38,831 nucleotides of DNA from DSWT01 sp035415725. GTDB lineage: Bacteria; Chloroflexota; Anaerolineae; B4-G1; SLSP01. The stretch is from assembly GCA_035415725.1 (NCBI GenBank), contig DAOOGN010000029.1:1-38831 (forward strand), read 5' to 3'. Under the pieces are notes generated by a model. The model ran no database searches. It was given only the letters and a program-made list of their open reading frames with translations, and was not told where the DNA came from. Both the position numbers and the translations under genes were made by a program. Below, piece after piece: positions 16,273 to 23,659 of this stretch. Position 1 is the first letter of the stretch. Each line of letters begins with the position of its first letter.

Positions 16273-16719
16273 CTAATCGATCACCGGACGCAAGCCTTTC
16301 CATACCGTAGTGCCGGCCAGCACCCGTAGGATGCGCTCAGGGGGATAGCCCACCAGCGGCGCGAGGGCACGCGGCGACAGAGGACGGTTGCCGTTGCTCA
16401 GAAAGGCCCGAAAAATGGCCTCCAGCAGGGTTGGCGCATGCAGGATGTAGTCGGGTTCCTTGCTACAGCGCGTGGTGATCAGATACTGTAACCCCTCCAC
16501 CTGTTGCACCTCGCCGGTATCCCAATCGATCAGGTCGATCTTCTCCCCAAGGCGTTGTCCAGAGTAAGCCTCGCGCAGTTCCGGCGATAGGTGCTGTAAC
16601 AGTTGGACATTAAAATCAAGTCCCTGTTCTTCCCACCAACGGTAGTCAATGTGGAAGGGCGTATCCACAGTCGGCTTGATAAAGCGCGCTAAAGCAGGCA
16701 CCGGCGGCAATGTGGACAT
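16273..16719 (-). CDS. Conserved-looking protein of unknown function (second gene of coupled pair)
   Basis: 148 residues; I do not recognise a family. It is soluble and without signal peptide. The N-terminal part has PFHIDYRWWEEQGLDFNVQLLQHLSP (about 20-46), aromatic-rich. The middle (60-95) is a likely beta region (IDLIDWDTGEVQQVEGL, QYLITTRC). The C-terminal 45 residues (LSPRALAPLVGYPPERILRVL) look like a small helix-turn-helix. ATG at 16717-16719 overlaps the upstream stop codon (TAATG) and has GAGGAG seven bases before it, inside the preceding gene. An upstream in-frame codon without such a site was rejected. Coupling implies a partner of the 520-residue protein. Downstream, 16135-16272 contains only tRNA upstream sequence and a weak GC hairpin (near 16214-16231). 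Confidence 0.75.
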   Translation of the reverse strand: MSTLPPVPALARFIKPTVDTPFHIDYRWWEEQGLDFNVQLLQHLSPELREAYSGQRLGEKIDLIDWDTGEVQQVEGLQYLITTRCSKEPDYILHAPTLLEAIFRAFLSNGNRPLSPRALAPLVGYPPERILRVLAGTTVWKGLRPVID

Positions 16720-18281
16720 TAGCTCTCTCCTCGGTAGGCCCAATAATTGTCTCCCAGCGCCATATACCGTGGCGATGTTGCCAACACGGCAAGCATCGGC
16801 GCCGGAGGCACACGTCGTAATAAGTTCAAGACACTGTACAGCGTCATCGCATGGACGGCGCGCTGTAAGCTCAGACCGGCCAGGCCGTTGAAGATCTGCT
16901 CCAACAGGGACTCCAGCGACGCCCGTTGTAATTGTTGCGCCAGGCTATCCACGGCGTTGGGGTTTGTCACCGCGACGGTCGCCAATTCGTCGAATTCGCA
17001 TGCCACCGGGACACGTGTCACTTCGAGTTGAAGCTGTCCGCCGTCAACAGTCGCCGTCCGCAGCCATTCGCGCCGTTTGGAGCGCATGGGACGCACACTC
17101 ACCTGGATGGTGCCGGCTTCTTCACCGTGCTCAAGGTCTATATAGGCACCGACGCCGACGCTGTTCTTTTGGTACCACTCCGTCAGTCCGTGGACATAGC
17201 GTCCACTGCGCACCACCCAGCCGGGGAAAGTCTCGCCGGTCCGCGCATCCATGAAAGTGAAGCAGATGCGGTCAGTTATGCGCGCGGTGGGGAATAACTG
17301 CGCCACGCGCGGCGACAGCGGCAGCGTTCCACTGCGCCAATGCGGATAGGTGAGGGCCACCGTTACATGATTTTCGACGGGCGGTACGGCTTCTCCCGTG
17401 TCTGCCCACTCATCGTCAATCTGACGCTCCAACGCCAGCATGGTGTCATCCAAGAGCGACCGGCTGTAGGGAATAGGCATATAGCGCAGCGGTAACGGCA
17501 CTTCCAGGACGCCCGGCGGCTCCATCTGACGTAGATGCCACAGCGCATACCCCGCCGGTCCCACCTCATCGAAGCGCCGATCATGCAAGAGGGCATATTC
17601 CAGGGAGAAAAGCTGTAAGGGGCGCGAGATTTCGCCCGGCATCTCCATTTCATCGAGCAATTTCGCCGTGGGTAACGGTCCACCCCCGGCCATGTCCAGC
17701 AGCGCCTCGGCTATGTTCAACTGTCCAGGGGGAACATCCAGCATCAGATCGCGGAGGAACCATTGTTCACCCACACCGATGAATTGAAGGTTTTTCTCCA
17801 GCGCCGAACGCAGCGCCCCTTTGATTTTGTTTCCATACTGATTGTAGATTTCCTGGAGGTCTACATTTTGGGCCGGGATATAAGTCGCGGTGTTCAAAGG
17901 ATGGTCCTGGGTCAACGTGGCAGCAAACTCGCGCACCGAACCGTTCGTCATTTTTACGGTGATGACAGAAAACGCTTTGTATTCGGGATTGTGCCCCTCC
18001 CGCACGGCTATGACCTCTCCTAAGAGGTTATCGAGATGCGGGAAGATGATTTTTTCGCCCACGGTATAGCTTTCGCCGGGGCGATAAATGCGTCCCTGCG
18101 ACAAAGTATTCTCCATTAACGCTACCATGTGCTGATGGCGCGCGCGCATCAGCTCCTGTGCTAACTGGTCAAGCATGGGAGGCTGTTCCGTCTCGACCAG
18201 AAAATTGACTAAATGCTCCAGATCGCTCGGCAAGACGGAAAATTGCTCCCAGTATTGGTCACTCTGCACGGTACTGCTCAT
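16719..18281 (-). CDS. Large protein of unknown function with possible winged-helix and SH3-like parts
   Basis: 520 residues, soluble, no signal peptide, family not recognised. Visible parts: an N-terminal helical segment (20-52, DLEHLVNFLVETEQPPMLDQLAQELMR is winged-helix-like); a beta-rich segment with YTVGEKIIFPHLDNLLGEVIAV (72-93) suggesting a small SH3-like barrel to about 125; a second helical unit (170-215) with LNIAEALLDMAGGGPLPTAKLL, resembling HARE-HTH/RNAP-delta type winged helices; a long beta-rich region (300-425); and a helical C-terminus (438-495). The domain calls are my inference from pattern. A strong promoter lies 45 bases upstream of ATG 18281. It is translationally coupled to the 148-residue gene. 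The nucleic-acid-binding flavour is suggestive only. Confidence 0.75.
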   Translation of the reverse strand: MSSTVQSDQYWEQFSVLPSDLEHLVNFLVETEQPPMLDQLAQELMRARHQHMVALMENTLSQGRIYRPGESYTVGEKIIFPHLDNLLGEVIAVREGHNPEYKAFSVITVKMTNGSVREFAATLTQDHPLNTATYIPAQNVDLQEIYNQYGNKIKGALRSALEKNLQFIGVGEQWFLRDLMLDVPPGQLNIAEALLDMAGGGPLPTAKLLDEMEMPGEISRPLQLFSLEYALLHDRRFDEVGPAGYALWHLRQMEPPGVLEVPLPLRYMPIPYSRSLLDDTMLALERQIDDEWADTGEAVPPVENHVTVALTYPHWRSGTLPLSPRVAQLFPTARITDRICFTFMDARTGETFPGWVVRSGRYVHGLTEWYQKNSVGVGAYIDLEHGEEAGTIQVSVRPMRSKRREWLRTATVDGGQLQLEVTRVPVACEFDELATVAVTNPNAVDSLAQQLQRASLESLLEQIFNGLAGLSLQRAVHAMTLYSVLNLLRRVPPAPMLAVLATSPRYMALGDNYWAYRGES

Positions 18282-18325
18282 ACATCTCTCACTTCAATGC
18301 TGTGTTCTTACTCTAAAACGTTTAG

Positions 18326-18354
18326 ATTATACCAGGAATATAAGAGATTGACAA
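18326..18354 (-). promoter_or_regulatory. Strong sigma-70 type promoter of the unknown coupled pair
   Basis: On the minus strand TTGTCA (18354-18349), a 17-base spacer, and TATAAT (18331-18326) preceded by TGG (extended -10). The leader to ATG 18281 is about 38-40 bases. The -35 box overlaps a TTGACA on the plus strand (18348-18353), but no matching plus-strand -10 is found at normal spacing. Confidence 0.75.
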
Positions 18355-18406
18355 ATACATTATTTTAACGCAAACTATGAATAGTAGCATGAAGGAGGTG
18401 TAAAAC

Positions 18407-18691
18407 TTGGTGCAAGAAAAGAAGTCTACCGGCCTGGTAACCGTCTATGTCGCCCAAGGGATGCTGCGCGCGATGGTGATACGCGGCGCGCTGGAAACTG
18501 CCGGTATTCCCGTCATGTTGAGCTATGAATCGGTCGGCCCGGTGATCGGGCTGACCATCAACGGCATCGGCAAAGTCGAAGTGCGGGTGCCGCTGGAATG
18601 GGAAGCCGAAGCGCGCGACCTGCTGGACACACAGCCACGTAGCGGCGAGATTTATTCTGTGCCGCCAGACGCGACCCCACCCCACGAGTGA
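18407..18691 (+). CDS. DUF2007 domain protein (putative signal transducing protein)
   Basis: 94 residues. Short alpha/beta protein of the DUF2007 type: VTVYVAQGMLRAMVIRGALETAGIPVML (11-38), then GKVEVRVPLEWEAEARDLL (55-73), matching the family pattern of a strand, a helix, and a strand ending in a helix after the V-V-P element. The molecular role of the family is not established. Start TTG at 18407 is eight bases after GGAGG; GTG at the next codon is possible. It directly precedes trmFO, with a GTGA overlap if that gene uses its upstream GTG, so the two probably share a transcript. Confidence 0.8.
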   Translation: MVQEKKSTGLVTVYVAQGMLRAMVIRGALETAGIPVMLSYESVGPVIGLTINGIGKVEVRVPLEWEAEARDLLDTQPRSGEIYSVPPDATPPHE

Positions 18692-18738
18692 ATCCATGCA
18701 GCGCCGCATGGGCAGAAGACAAACATCCGGGTATTCAC

Positions 18739-20064
18739 ATGACTGACGCCGTCACCATCGTGGGCGGGGGGCTGGCAGGAAGCGAGGCCGCCTGGCAATT
18801 GGCCCACCGCGACATCCCCGTGCGTCTCTACGAGATGCGTCCCCGTCTGATGACGCCGGCCCACACCGGCGACTCACTGGCCGAGCTGGTCTGTTCCAAC
18901 TCGCTCGGCTCCAACCTGACCCATCGGGCGTCGGGACTGCTCAAAGCCGAATTGCGCCGCCTGGGATCGCTGCTCATTGCCGTGGCCGACAGGCAGCGTG
19001 TCCCGGCCGGCAGCGCGCTCGCCGTGGACCGTGAAGGCTTCGCCGCGGAAGTGACACACAGCATCGCCACCCACCCCCACATCACCCTCATCCGTGAGGA
19101 AGTCGCTGACATTCCGGCGGGGCCGACGATCATCGCCAGCGGCCCGCTCACCCCGGAGCGGCTCGCGCAGTCCATCCGTGCCTTCACGGGCAGTGCCGCA
19201 CTCTCCTTCTACGATGCCATCGCGCCCATCGTGACGGTGGACTCTATCGATTTCACGATTGCCTTCCGCGCCTCACGCTACCACAACGGCGCATCCGCTG
19301 AAGGCGACTACATCAACTGCCCCCTCAACGAGGACGAATATCACCGCTTGGTCGCCGCTTTAGTCGACGCCGAATCCATTCCGTTGCGCGACTTCGAGCA
19401 CAACGATCCGCAGTTCTTCGAAGCCTGCCTGCCCATCGAAGTGTTGGCCGCCCGCGGGGAGCAAGCGCTGGCCTATGGGCCACTGCGCCCGGTGGGATTG
19501 CGCGATCCGCATACCGGTCGTTTTCCCTTCGCGGTCGTGCAACTGCGGCAGGACAACGCGGCGGCGACGCTCTACAATCTGGTGGGCTTCCAAACCCATC
19601 TCAAGTATGGCGAACAAGATCGCGTCCTACGCCTGATCCCCGGCCTGGCAAACGCGCGCTTTGTCCGCTATGGATCGATGCACCGCAATACTTACCTCAA
19701 CGCGCCGTCGCTGTTGCAGCCGACGCTCCAGAGTCGCTCGCGCGCCGATCTCTTCTTCGCCGGGCAAATTGCCGGGCTGGAAGGCTACGCGGCGAATATC
19801 GCCGGTGGCTGGCTGGCGGGGGTGAACATGGCGCGCCTGATGGCGGGCCGGCCACTGCTTGTCCCCCCACCTGAAACGATGATCGGCGCGCTGATGCACT
19901 ACATCACACGCGCCGATCCTATGACATTCCAACCCATGAAGGCCAACTTCGGCCTGCTCCCGGCCCTCGATACGACCGTCCACGGCAAACGCGCGCGGGG
20001 CGTGGAATTTTCGACCCGCGCGTTGGCGCAGTTAGCCCGCTGGATGGCCGCGAACAACCTCTAG
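18739..20064 (+). CDS. trmFO: TrmFO, folate/FAD-dependent tRNA (uracil-54-C5) methyltransferase
   Basis: 441 residues. It makes ribothymidine at position 54 of tRNA using methylenetetrahydrofolate and FAD. The FAD loop IVGGGLAGSEAAWQLA is at 7-22, and the family block YEMRPRLMTPAHTGDSLAELVCSNSLGSN at 31-59 (key residues E32-MRP, C52). The two catalytic cysteines correspond to C52 and C230 (FFEACLPIEVLAARG). The C-terminal GQIAGLEGYAANIAGGWLAG is typical. ATG at 18739 gives the canonical N-terminus; a GTG at 18688 overlapping the DUF2007 stop would add 17 non-conserved residues. It converges with the HtrA gene, and both stop codons lie in the same CTAG (20061-20064). Confidence 0.95.
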   Translation: MTDAVTIVGGGLAGSEAAWQLAHRDIPVRLYEMRPRLMTPAHTGDSLAELVCSNSLGSNLTHRASGLLKAELRRLGSLLIAVADRQRVPAGSALAVDREGFAAEVTHSIATHPHITLIREEVADIPAGPTIIASGPLTPERLAQSIRAFTGSAALSFYDAIAPIVTVDSIDFTIAFRASRYHNGASAEGDYINCPLNEDEYHRLVAALVDAESIPLRDFEHNDPQFFEACLPIEVLAARGEQALAYGPLRPVGLRDPHTGRFPFAVVQLRQDNAAATLYNLVGFQTHLKYGEQDRVLRLIPGLANARFVRYGSMHRNTYLNAPSLLQPTLQSRSRADLFFAGQIAGLEGYAANIAGGWLAGVNMARLMAGRPLLVPPPETMIGALMHYITRADPMTFQPMKANFGLLPALDTTVHGKRARGVEFSTRALAQLARWMAANNL

Positions 20065-21266
20065 GATTTCGGACGTTCTCCTAGCGTCACCGGCAGCGTC
20101 TGTTCTTCATTGTTGCGTAGCACTGTAATTTGGATCGTATCGCCAGGGCGGGTGTGCGTCTCCAGGTAAGCGATCAAACTGCTCGGGCTGGTCATAGCAT
20201 TGCCATCAATGGCTACAATCACATCCCCTCCCACAGCCACCTCACCATACGGCGTATTGACAGTGCGGGTGCCGCCGCGCAAGCCAGCCTTTTCCGCTGC
20301 CGAACCAGGCTCCACTTCCAGAATCAATATGCCACGCGTGGGAATTTCTACCCCCAGTTCCGCAAAGGATTTCGCTAACGACTCACTCAAGGCCACAGGG
20401 AAAAAGCGTACCCCCATCCACGAGTGGCGGTAAAACCCATTGGCGATCAGCTCAGGGACCACCCGTTTGACGACGCTAACCGGAATGGCAAAGCCGATAC
20501 CGGCATTGGCCTGACTGGTGCTGACAATTTGCGCATTCACGCCGATTACCTGCCCCTGCAAATTCAGCAACGGCCCGCCAGAGTTGCCGGGGTTGATGGC
20601 AGCATCCGTTTGAATCGCTTCACCGATGTAACGTCCATCCGGGCTTTCGATAATGCGACCCAAGTTGCTGATGATGCCGAACGTTACCGTTTGATCCAGC
20701 CCGAAGGGGTTGCCAATCGCCACGACGAACTGGCCGACCCGAATCGCATCGGAGTCGCCGAGAGGGATAGGACGCAGCACACGCTCCTCCAGAGCCTGCG
20801 AGGGCAGGGCGATGACGGCCAGATCATAGGTTGAATCGGCGCCGATCACCTCGCCGTTGTAGGCCGTACCATCGGCAAAAATGACCTGGATGTTTTCGGC
20901 GCCCTCGATCACGTGGTAATTCGTGATAATGTGCCCCTGATCATCATAAACAAAGCCGGAGCCACTGCCCTCCTGAGGTACAATGTTGAAGTAGAAGTCA
21001 TAACCCATAGAAGTCACAGAAATGTTGACGACAGAACCGCCGACCGCCGTGTACACCGCCTCGACCTGCGTCTCCAACTGGGTTATGGCATTATCCGACG
21101 GCGCCACGATGATCGGCGCCGCCGTTGGCGGAATAACCGTCAGGTGAGACGGCACAGTAGCCGACGGCGTGGTGGCCGACGGCGTCACCGTCTGCAAGGC
21201 AATGCAACCTAGCGACATTGCCAACAGCAAAAAGGCACTGAGAAATGCGTACAGTTTTCGATTCAT
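20061..21266 (-). CDS. HtrA/DegP-family trypsin-like serine protease, lipoprotein, one PDZ domain
   Basis: 401 residues (S1C family), an envelope quality-control protease. The signal peptide ends in lipobox MSLGC (Cys21), so it is predicted to be lipid-anchored outside the membrane rather than by a transmembrane helix. A Ser/Thr/Pro linker (22-55) follows. The catalytic triad is H118 (TNYHVI), D148 (STYDLAVI) and S229 (NPGNSGGP). One PDZ domain spans about 300-395 (GILILEVEPGSAAEKAGLRGG). ATG at 21264-21266 has GAGGAG eight bases upstream; an upstream in-frame start would destroy the signal peptide. Its leader contains copy B of the dispersed repeat. Its stop codon overlaps that of trmFO on the other strand. 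Confidence 0.94.
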   Translation of the reverse strand: MNRKLYAFLSAFLLLAMSLGCIALQTVTPSATTPSATVPSHLTVIPPTAAPIIVAPSDNAITQLETQVEAVYTAVGGSVVNISVTSMGYDFYFNIVPQEGSGSGFVYDDQGHIITNYHVIEGAENIQVIFADGTAYNGEVIGADSTYDLAVIALPSQALEERVLRPIPLGDSDAIRVGQFVVAIGNPFGLDQTVTFGIISNLGRIIESPDGRYIGEAIQTDAAINPGNSGGPLLNLQGQVIGVNAQIVSTSQANAGIGFAIPVSVVKRVVPELIANGFYRHSWMGVRFFPVALSESLAKSFAELGVEIPTRGILILEVEPGSAAEKAGLRGGTRTVNTPYGEVAVGGDVIVAIDGNAMTSPSSLIAYLETHTRPGDTIQITVLRNNEEQTLPVTLGERPKS

Positions 21267-21282
21267 AGTTGACTCTCCTCGT

Positions 21283-21402
21283 ATAAAATAGCCACAGAGC
21301 ACATAGAGAAAAACTTAAATTTTTTGTGTCCCTCGTGGTGAAAAGTTTCATTCCACCGCTGGTGAACGCCAGTTAATGTGAAATTCCTTTGAAAAATAGT
21401 CC
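21283..21402 (-). repeat. Dispersed leader repeat, copy B
   Basis: About 120 bp. It reads like copies A and C: ATAGCCACAGAGCACATAGAG, AAATTTTTTGTGTCC, CGTGGTGAAAAG, CCACCGCTGGTGAACGCC and AATTCCTTTGAAAAATAG. It lies immediately upstream of the htrA ribosome binding site. Beyond it (21403-21528) only an AT-rich unassigned stretch is seen; no gene. Confidence 0.7.
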
Positions 21403-21528
21403 GATGGTCTTGAGTCCAGTAGTCGGCTAGTTATTTTCATCCAACCACCGGTGAACTACCGGTTCATAATAAGGGCAACCTATTATGCACCCTCCCCGAA
21501 GAACCTCAAATTCCTCAATCTCATGAGT

Positions 21529-21948
21529 CTACGGGACAAGGAAAACAGGGCAATTCGCATGGCGCAATACTTCGGTGCTCACATCGCCCAACAGAATATC
21601 GGTCATGCTGGATGGGCCGCGCGTTCCCAAAACAATAAGCGAAACCTTCTCCTCCTGCGCCGTTTCCAGGATCGCCCTGGCGGGGACGCCGGCATGGATA
21701 ATACCCACCGCAGAAATTCCCGCTTTCTGAAGATATTCAACCGTGTCGTTGACAACCTCCTGCGCGACCAATTCCAACTGTTCCACCAGAAGCGCATAGC
21801 CCTGTGTTGCCATATAACGCTCCGGCAGTTGATAGACGTGCAGGACGATAACTTCCGCGTTTTCTAACCGCGCGAGATGTTCCAGATATAAAAGGGCGCG
21901 CTCGGCTGCCGGTGTGGCATTATGCGCGAAGAGTATGCGTTTGAACAT
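21529..21948 (-). CDS. Universal stress protein, UspA family
   Basis: 139 residues, single Usp domain, cytoplasmic. The N-terminus MFKRILFAHNATPAAERALLYLEH has strand 1 and helix 1 with the acid-poor variant N-A-T in place of the usual D-G-S. The ATP-type loop GTRG(9 residues)GDVSTEVLRHANCPVFLV (117-end) fits the G-2x-G-9x-G-S/T pattern of nucleotide-binding members. ATG at 21948 has GGGAGG about eleven bases upstream. It follows dnaK-grpE-dnaJ by 63 bases in the same direction and may be read through from that operon. Confidence 0.9.
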   Translation of the reverse strand: MFKRILFAHNATPAAERALLYLEHLARLENAEVIVLHVYQLPERYMATQGYALLVEQLELVAQEVVNDTVEYLQKAGISAVGIIHAGVPARAILETAQEEKVSLIVLGTRGPSSMTDILLGDVSTEVLRHANCPVFLVP

Positions 21949-22011
21949 GATCTACATTTCCTCCCTAATATAAGATAGACTACAAAAGTCCAATGTAACC
22001 TTCGAGCGCCG

Positions 22012-22971
22012 CTATGCGGGGGCCCGCAAGCGACGCAGTGACTCGAAAAGCTCACGCTCCTGCTTGGTCAGCGACACCGGCAATTTGACCTCCACGACGG
22101 CATAGAGATCGCCGCGCTCCTTAGGGTGGTTAAGGACAGGCATGCCCTGCCCCCGCAGACGGAACTTGGTGCCGTTCTGCGTCTCCGCGGGGATGCGCAG
22201 CATCCTGGAATGCCCGCCGGGGGTCGGCACCGCGACTTCACCGCCCAACACCGCCGTATAAAGATCAACGGGGACGACGGTTTCGATGTCTGCTCCATGG
22301 CGTTGAAACCGGGAATCGGGCAGCACTGCGATATTCAGATAGAGATCGCCGGGTTGACCACCGGCCGGCCCGGGCGCGCCCTTCCCGGCCACCCGCACAC
22401 GGGTGCCGTTATCCGCTCCGGCGGGGATGTTGACCTCGATACGCTGGTTGCCGATCTGCAAGATGCGCGACGTGCCCCGGTAAGCTTCCTCAAGCGTGAT
22501 CTCTATGGGCTGCTCATAATCTTGCCCCCGCTGAGGACGCACACGCCGGCTTGTCGTGCCCCCGCCGAAAATATCGCTGTAAGCCCCGCCGCCCCCACCG
22601 AAGAGCTGCTGGAAGAAATCGGAGAACGGGCTGTCTTGCCCGAAAAGGCCACTGAAATCTTCAGGAGTCGCCCGTCGGTATCCTCCGGTTTGACCACCGG
22701 CCCACTGCTTCCAGAAATCGTCTGCCTGACCACCGCGTTGCTGCCACGTGTTCCACTCACTGCCGAACTGATCGTACAGCTTGCGTTTCTCCGGGTCAGA
22801 GAGCACTTCATAGGCCTCGTTCAGCTCCTTGAACTTCTCCTCGGCGGATTTGTCACCGGGATTCATATCGGGATGATATTTGCGGGCCAGTTTGCGATAG
22901 GCGTTTTTGATGTCTTTTTCGCTCGCCCCTTTGGGAACGCCCAAAACGCCGTAATAATCCTTGTATTCCAT
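22012..22971 (-). CDS. dnaJ: DnaJ-type co-chaperone without zinc finger (CbpA-like)
   Basis: 319 residues. The J domain (3-68) carries HPD at 33-35, the motif that stimulates DnaK ATPase. A G/F-rich linker (100-150, including FGGGGGAYSDIFGGG) follows, then the C-terminal substrate-binding beta domains (155-310; IEVNIPAGADNGTRVRVAGKG, and LRGQGMP). The four CxxCxGxG zinc repeats are absent, so this is a class B protein, as in CbpA. ATG at 22969-22971 is 18 bases downstream of the grpE stop codon. It is the only J-protein in the window and the likely partner of the neighbouring DnaK. Confidence 0.92.
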   Translation of the reverse strand: MEYKDYYGVLGVPKGASEKDIKNAYRKLARKYHPDMNPGDKSAEEKFKELNEAYEVLSDPEKRKLYDQFGSEWNTWQQRGGQADDFWKQWAGGQTGGYRRATPEDFSGLFGQDSPFSDFFQQLFGGGGGAYSDIFGGGTTSRRVRPQRGQDYEQPIEITLEEAYRGTSRILQIGNQRIEVNIPAGADNGTRVRVAGKGAPGPAGGQPGDLYLNIAVLPDSRFQRHGADIETVVPVDLYTAVLGGEVAVPTPGGHSRMLRIPAETQNGTKFRLRGQGMPVLNHPKERGDLYAVVEVKLPVSLTKQERELFESLRRLRAPA

Positions 22972-22989
22972 TGGCCTGCCTCCGTGACC

Positions 22990-23556
22990 CTAGCGTTTCG
23001 CTACCATCACCCGCGCCGGACGTAAAACTTGATCGCCGAGACGATAGCCTTTCCGTTCCTCGGCGACGATCACCATATCTTCCTTCTGCCCATCCCGTGC
23101 AGATACCACCCCCACGGCATCATGGAGCAGCGGATCGAAAGGAACATTCACGGTCGGAATCGGTTCGACCCCCTCCAGGCGCAGCAGTTTCAGCATATCG
23201 TCATACGTGGCTCGAATGCTCTGATGATAAGGATCGGCCGGGTCAAGATGGCGAATAATCCTGTCGAGGTTGTCCAGTACCTCTAGAAAGCTCAACAGCA
23301 GGCGCTTTTTCTCGGCGACAATCTGCTCTTCGGCCATACGCTGTTGACGCCGACGAAAGTTGTCCATATCCGCCCGCAGGCGTAGGGCCATGTCGCGCCA
23401 ATCCACGGTTTCTTCCGCCGGCGTCATAGCGGCGACAGGGGCCGCCGGTTCCTCCGGCTGTTCAACTGCATGCACGACGCTCTCCTCAGGATCGTCATCG
23501 ATTCCTGCGGGCCGGTACACCGGAATACGCTGGTGTTTTTTTGCTCCATCTACCAT
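22990..23556 (-). CDS. grpE: GrpE nucleotide exchange factor
   Basis: 188 residues. It releases ADP from DnaK. An acidic, Pro-rich N-terminal tail (about 1-55) is followed by the long dimerisation helix (WRDMALRLRADMDNFRRRQQRM, about 60-82, continuing to 110) and the beta-domain (HDAVGVVSARDGQKEDMVIVAEERKGYRLGDQVLRPARVMVAK; key VxxEERKGYxxxxxVLRPARVxVA, 145-187). ATG at 23554-23556 has GGGAGG five bases upstream. A longer open frame upstream has no binding site and runs into the intergenic hairpin. It lies between dnaK and dnaJ, the classical order. Confidence 0.95.
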   Translation of the reverse strand: MVDGAKKHQRIPVYRPAGIDDDPEESVVHAVEQPEEPAAPVAAMTPAEETVDWRDMALRLRADMDNFRRRQQRMAEEQIVAEKKRLLLSFLEVLDNLDRIIRHLDPADPYHQSIRATYDDMLKLLRLEGVEPIPTVNVPFDPLLHDAVGVVSARDGQKEDMVIVAEERKGYRLGDQVLRPARVMVAKR

Positions 23557-23588
23557 TATACCCTCCCTGTCAGTCAGGTTATACAGAA

Positions 23589-23611
23589 GGGGGTGACTGA
23601 TGGCCACCCCC
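23589..23611. other. Hairpin between dnaK and grpE
   Basis: GGGGGTG (23589-23595) pairs with CACCCCC (23605-23611) around nine bases. On the minus (coding) strand it is not followed by a T-tract, so complete termination is unlikely. It could set the ratio of dnaK to grpE-dnaJ mRNA by processing or stability; that is inference. The dnaK-grpE gap is 103 bases. Confidence 0.45.
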
Positions 23612-23659
23612 TCCATAGCGACAAAGAACTATCCTTTGTTCTCAAGCTCTCTGCAGGCT

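Noticed and set aside
18348..18381. Plus-strand promoter TTGACA for DUF2007-trmFO
   Set aside because: The first fair -10 (TATGAA) is 22 bases away. TTGACA here is mostly the complement of the minus-strand -35 box.
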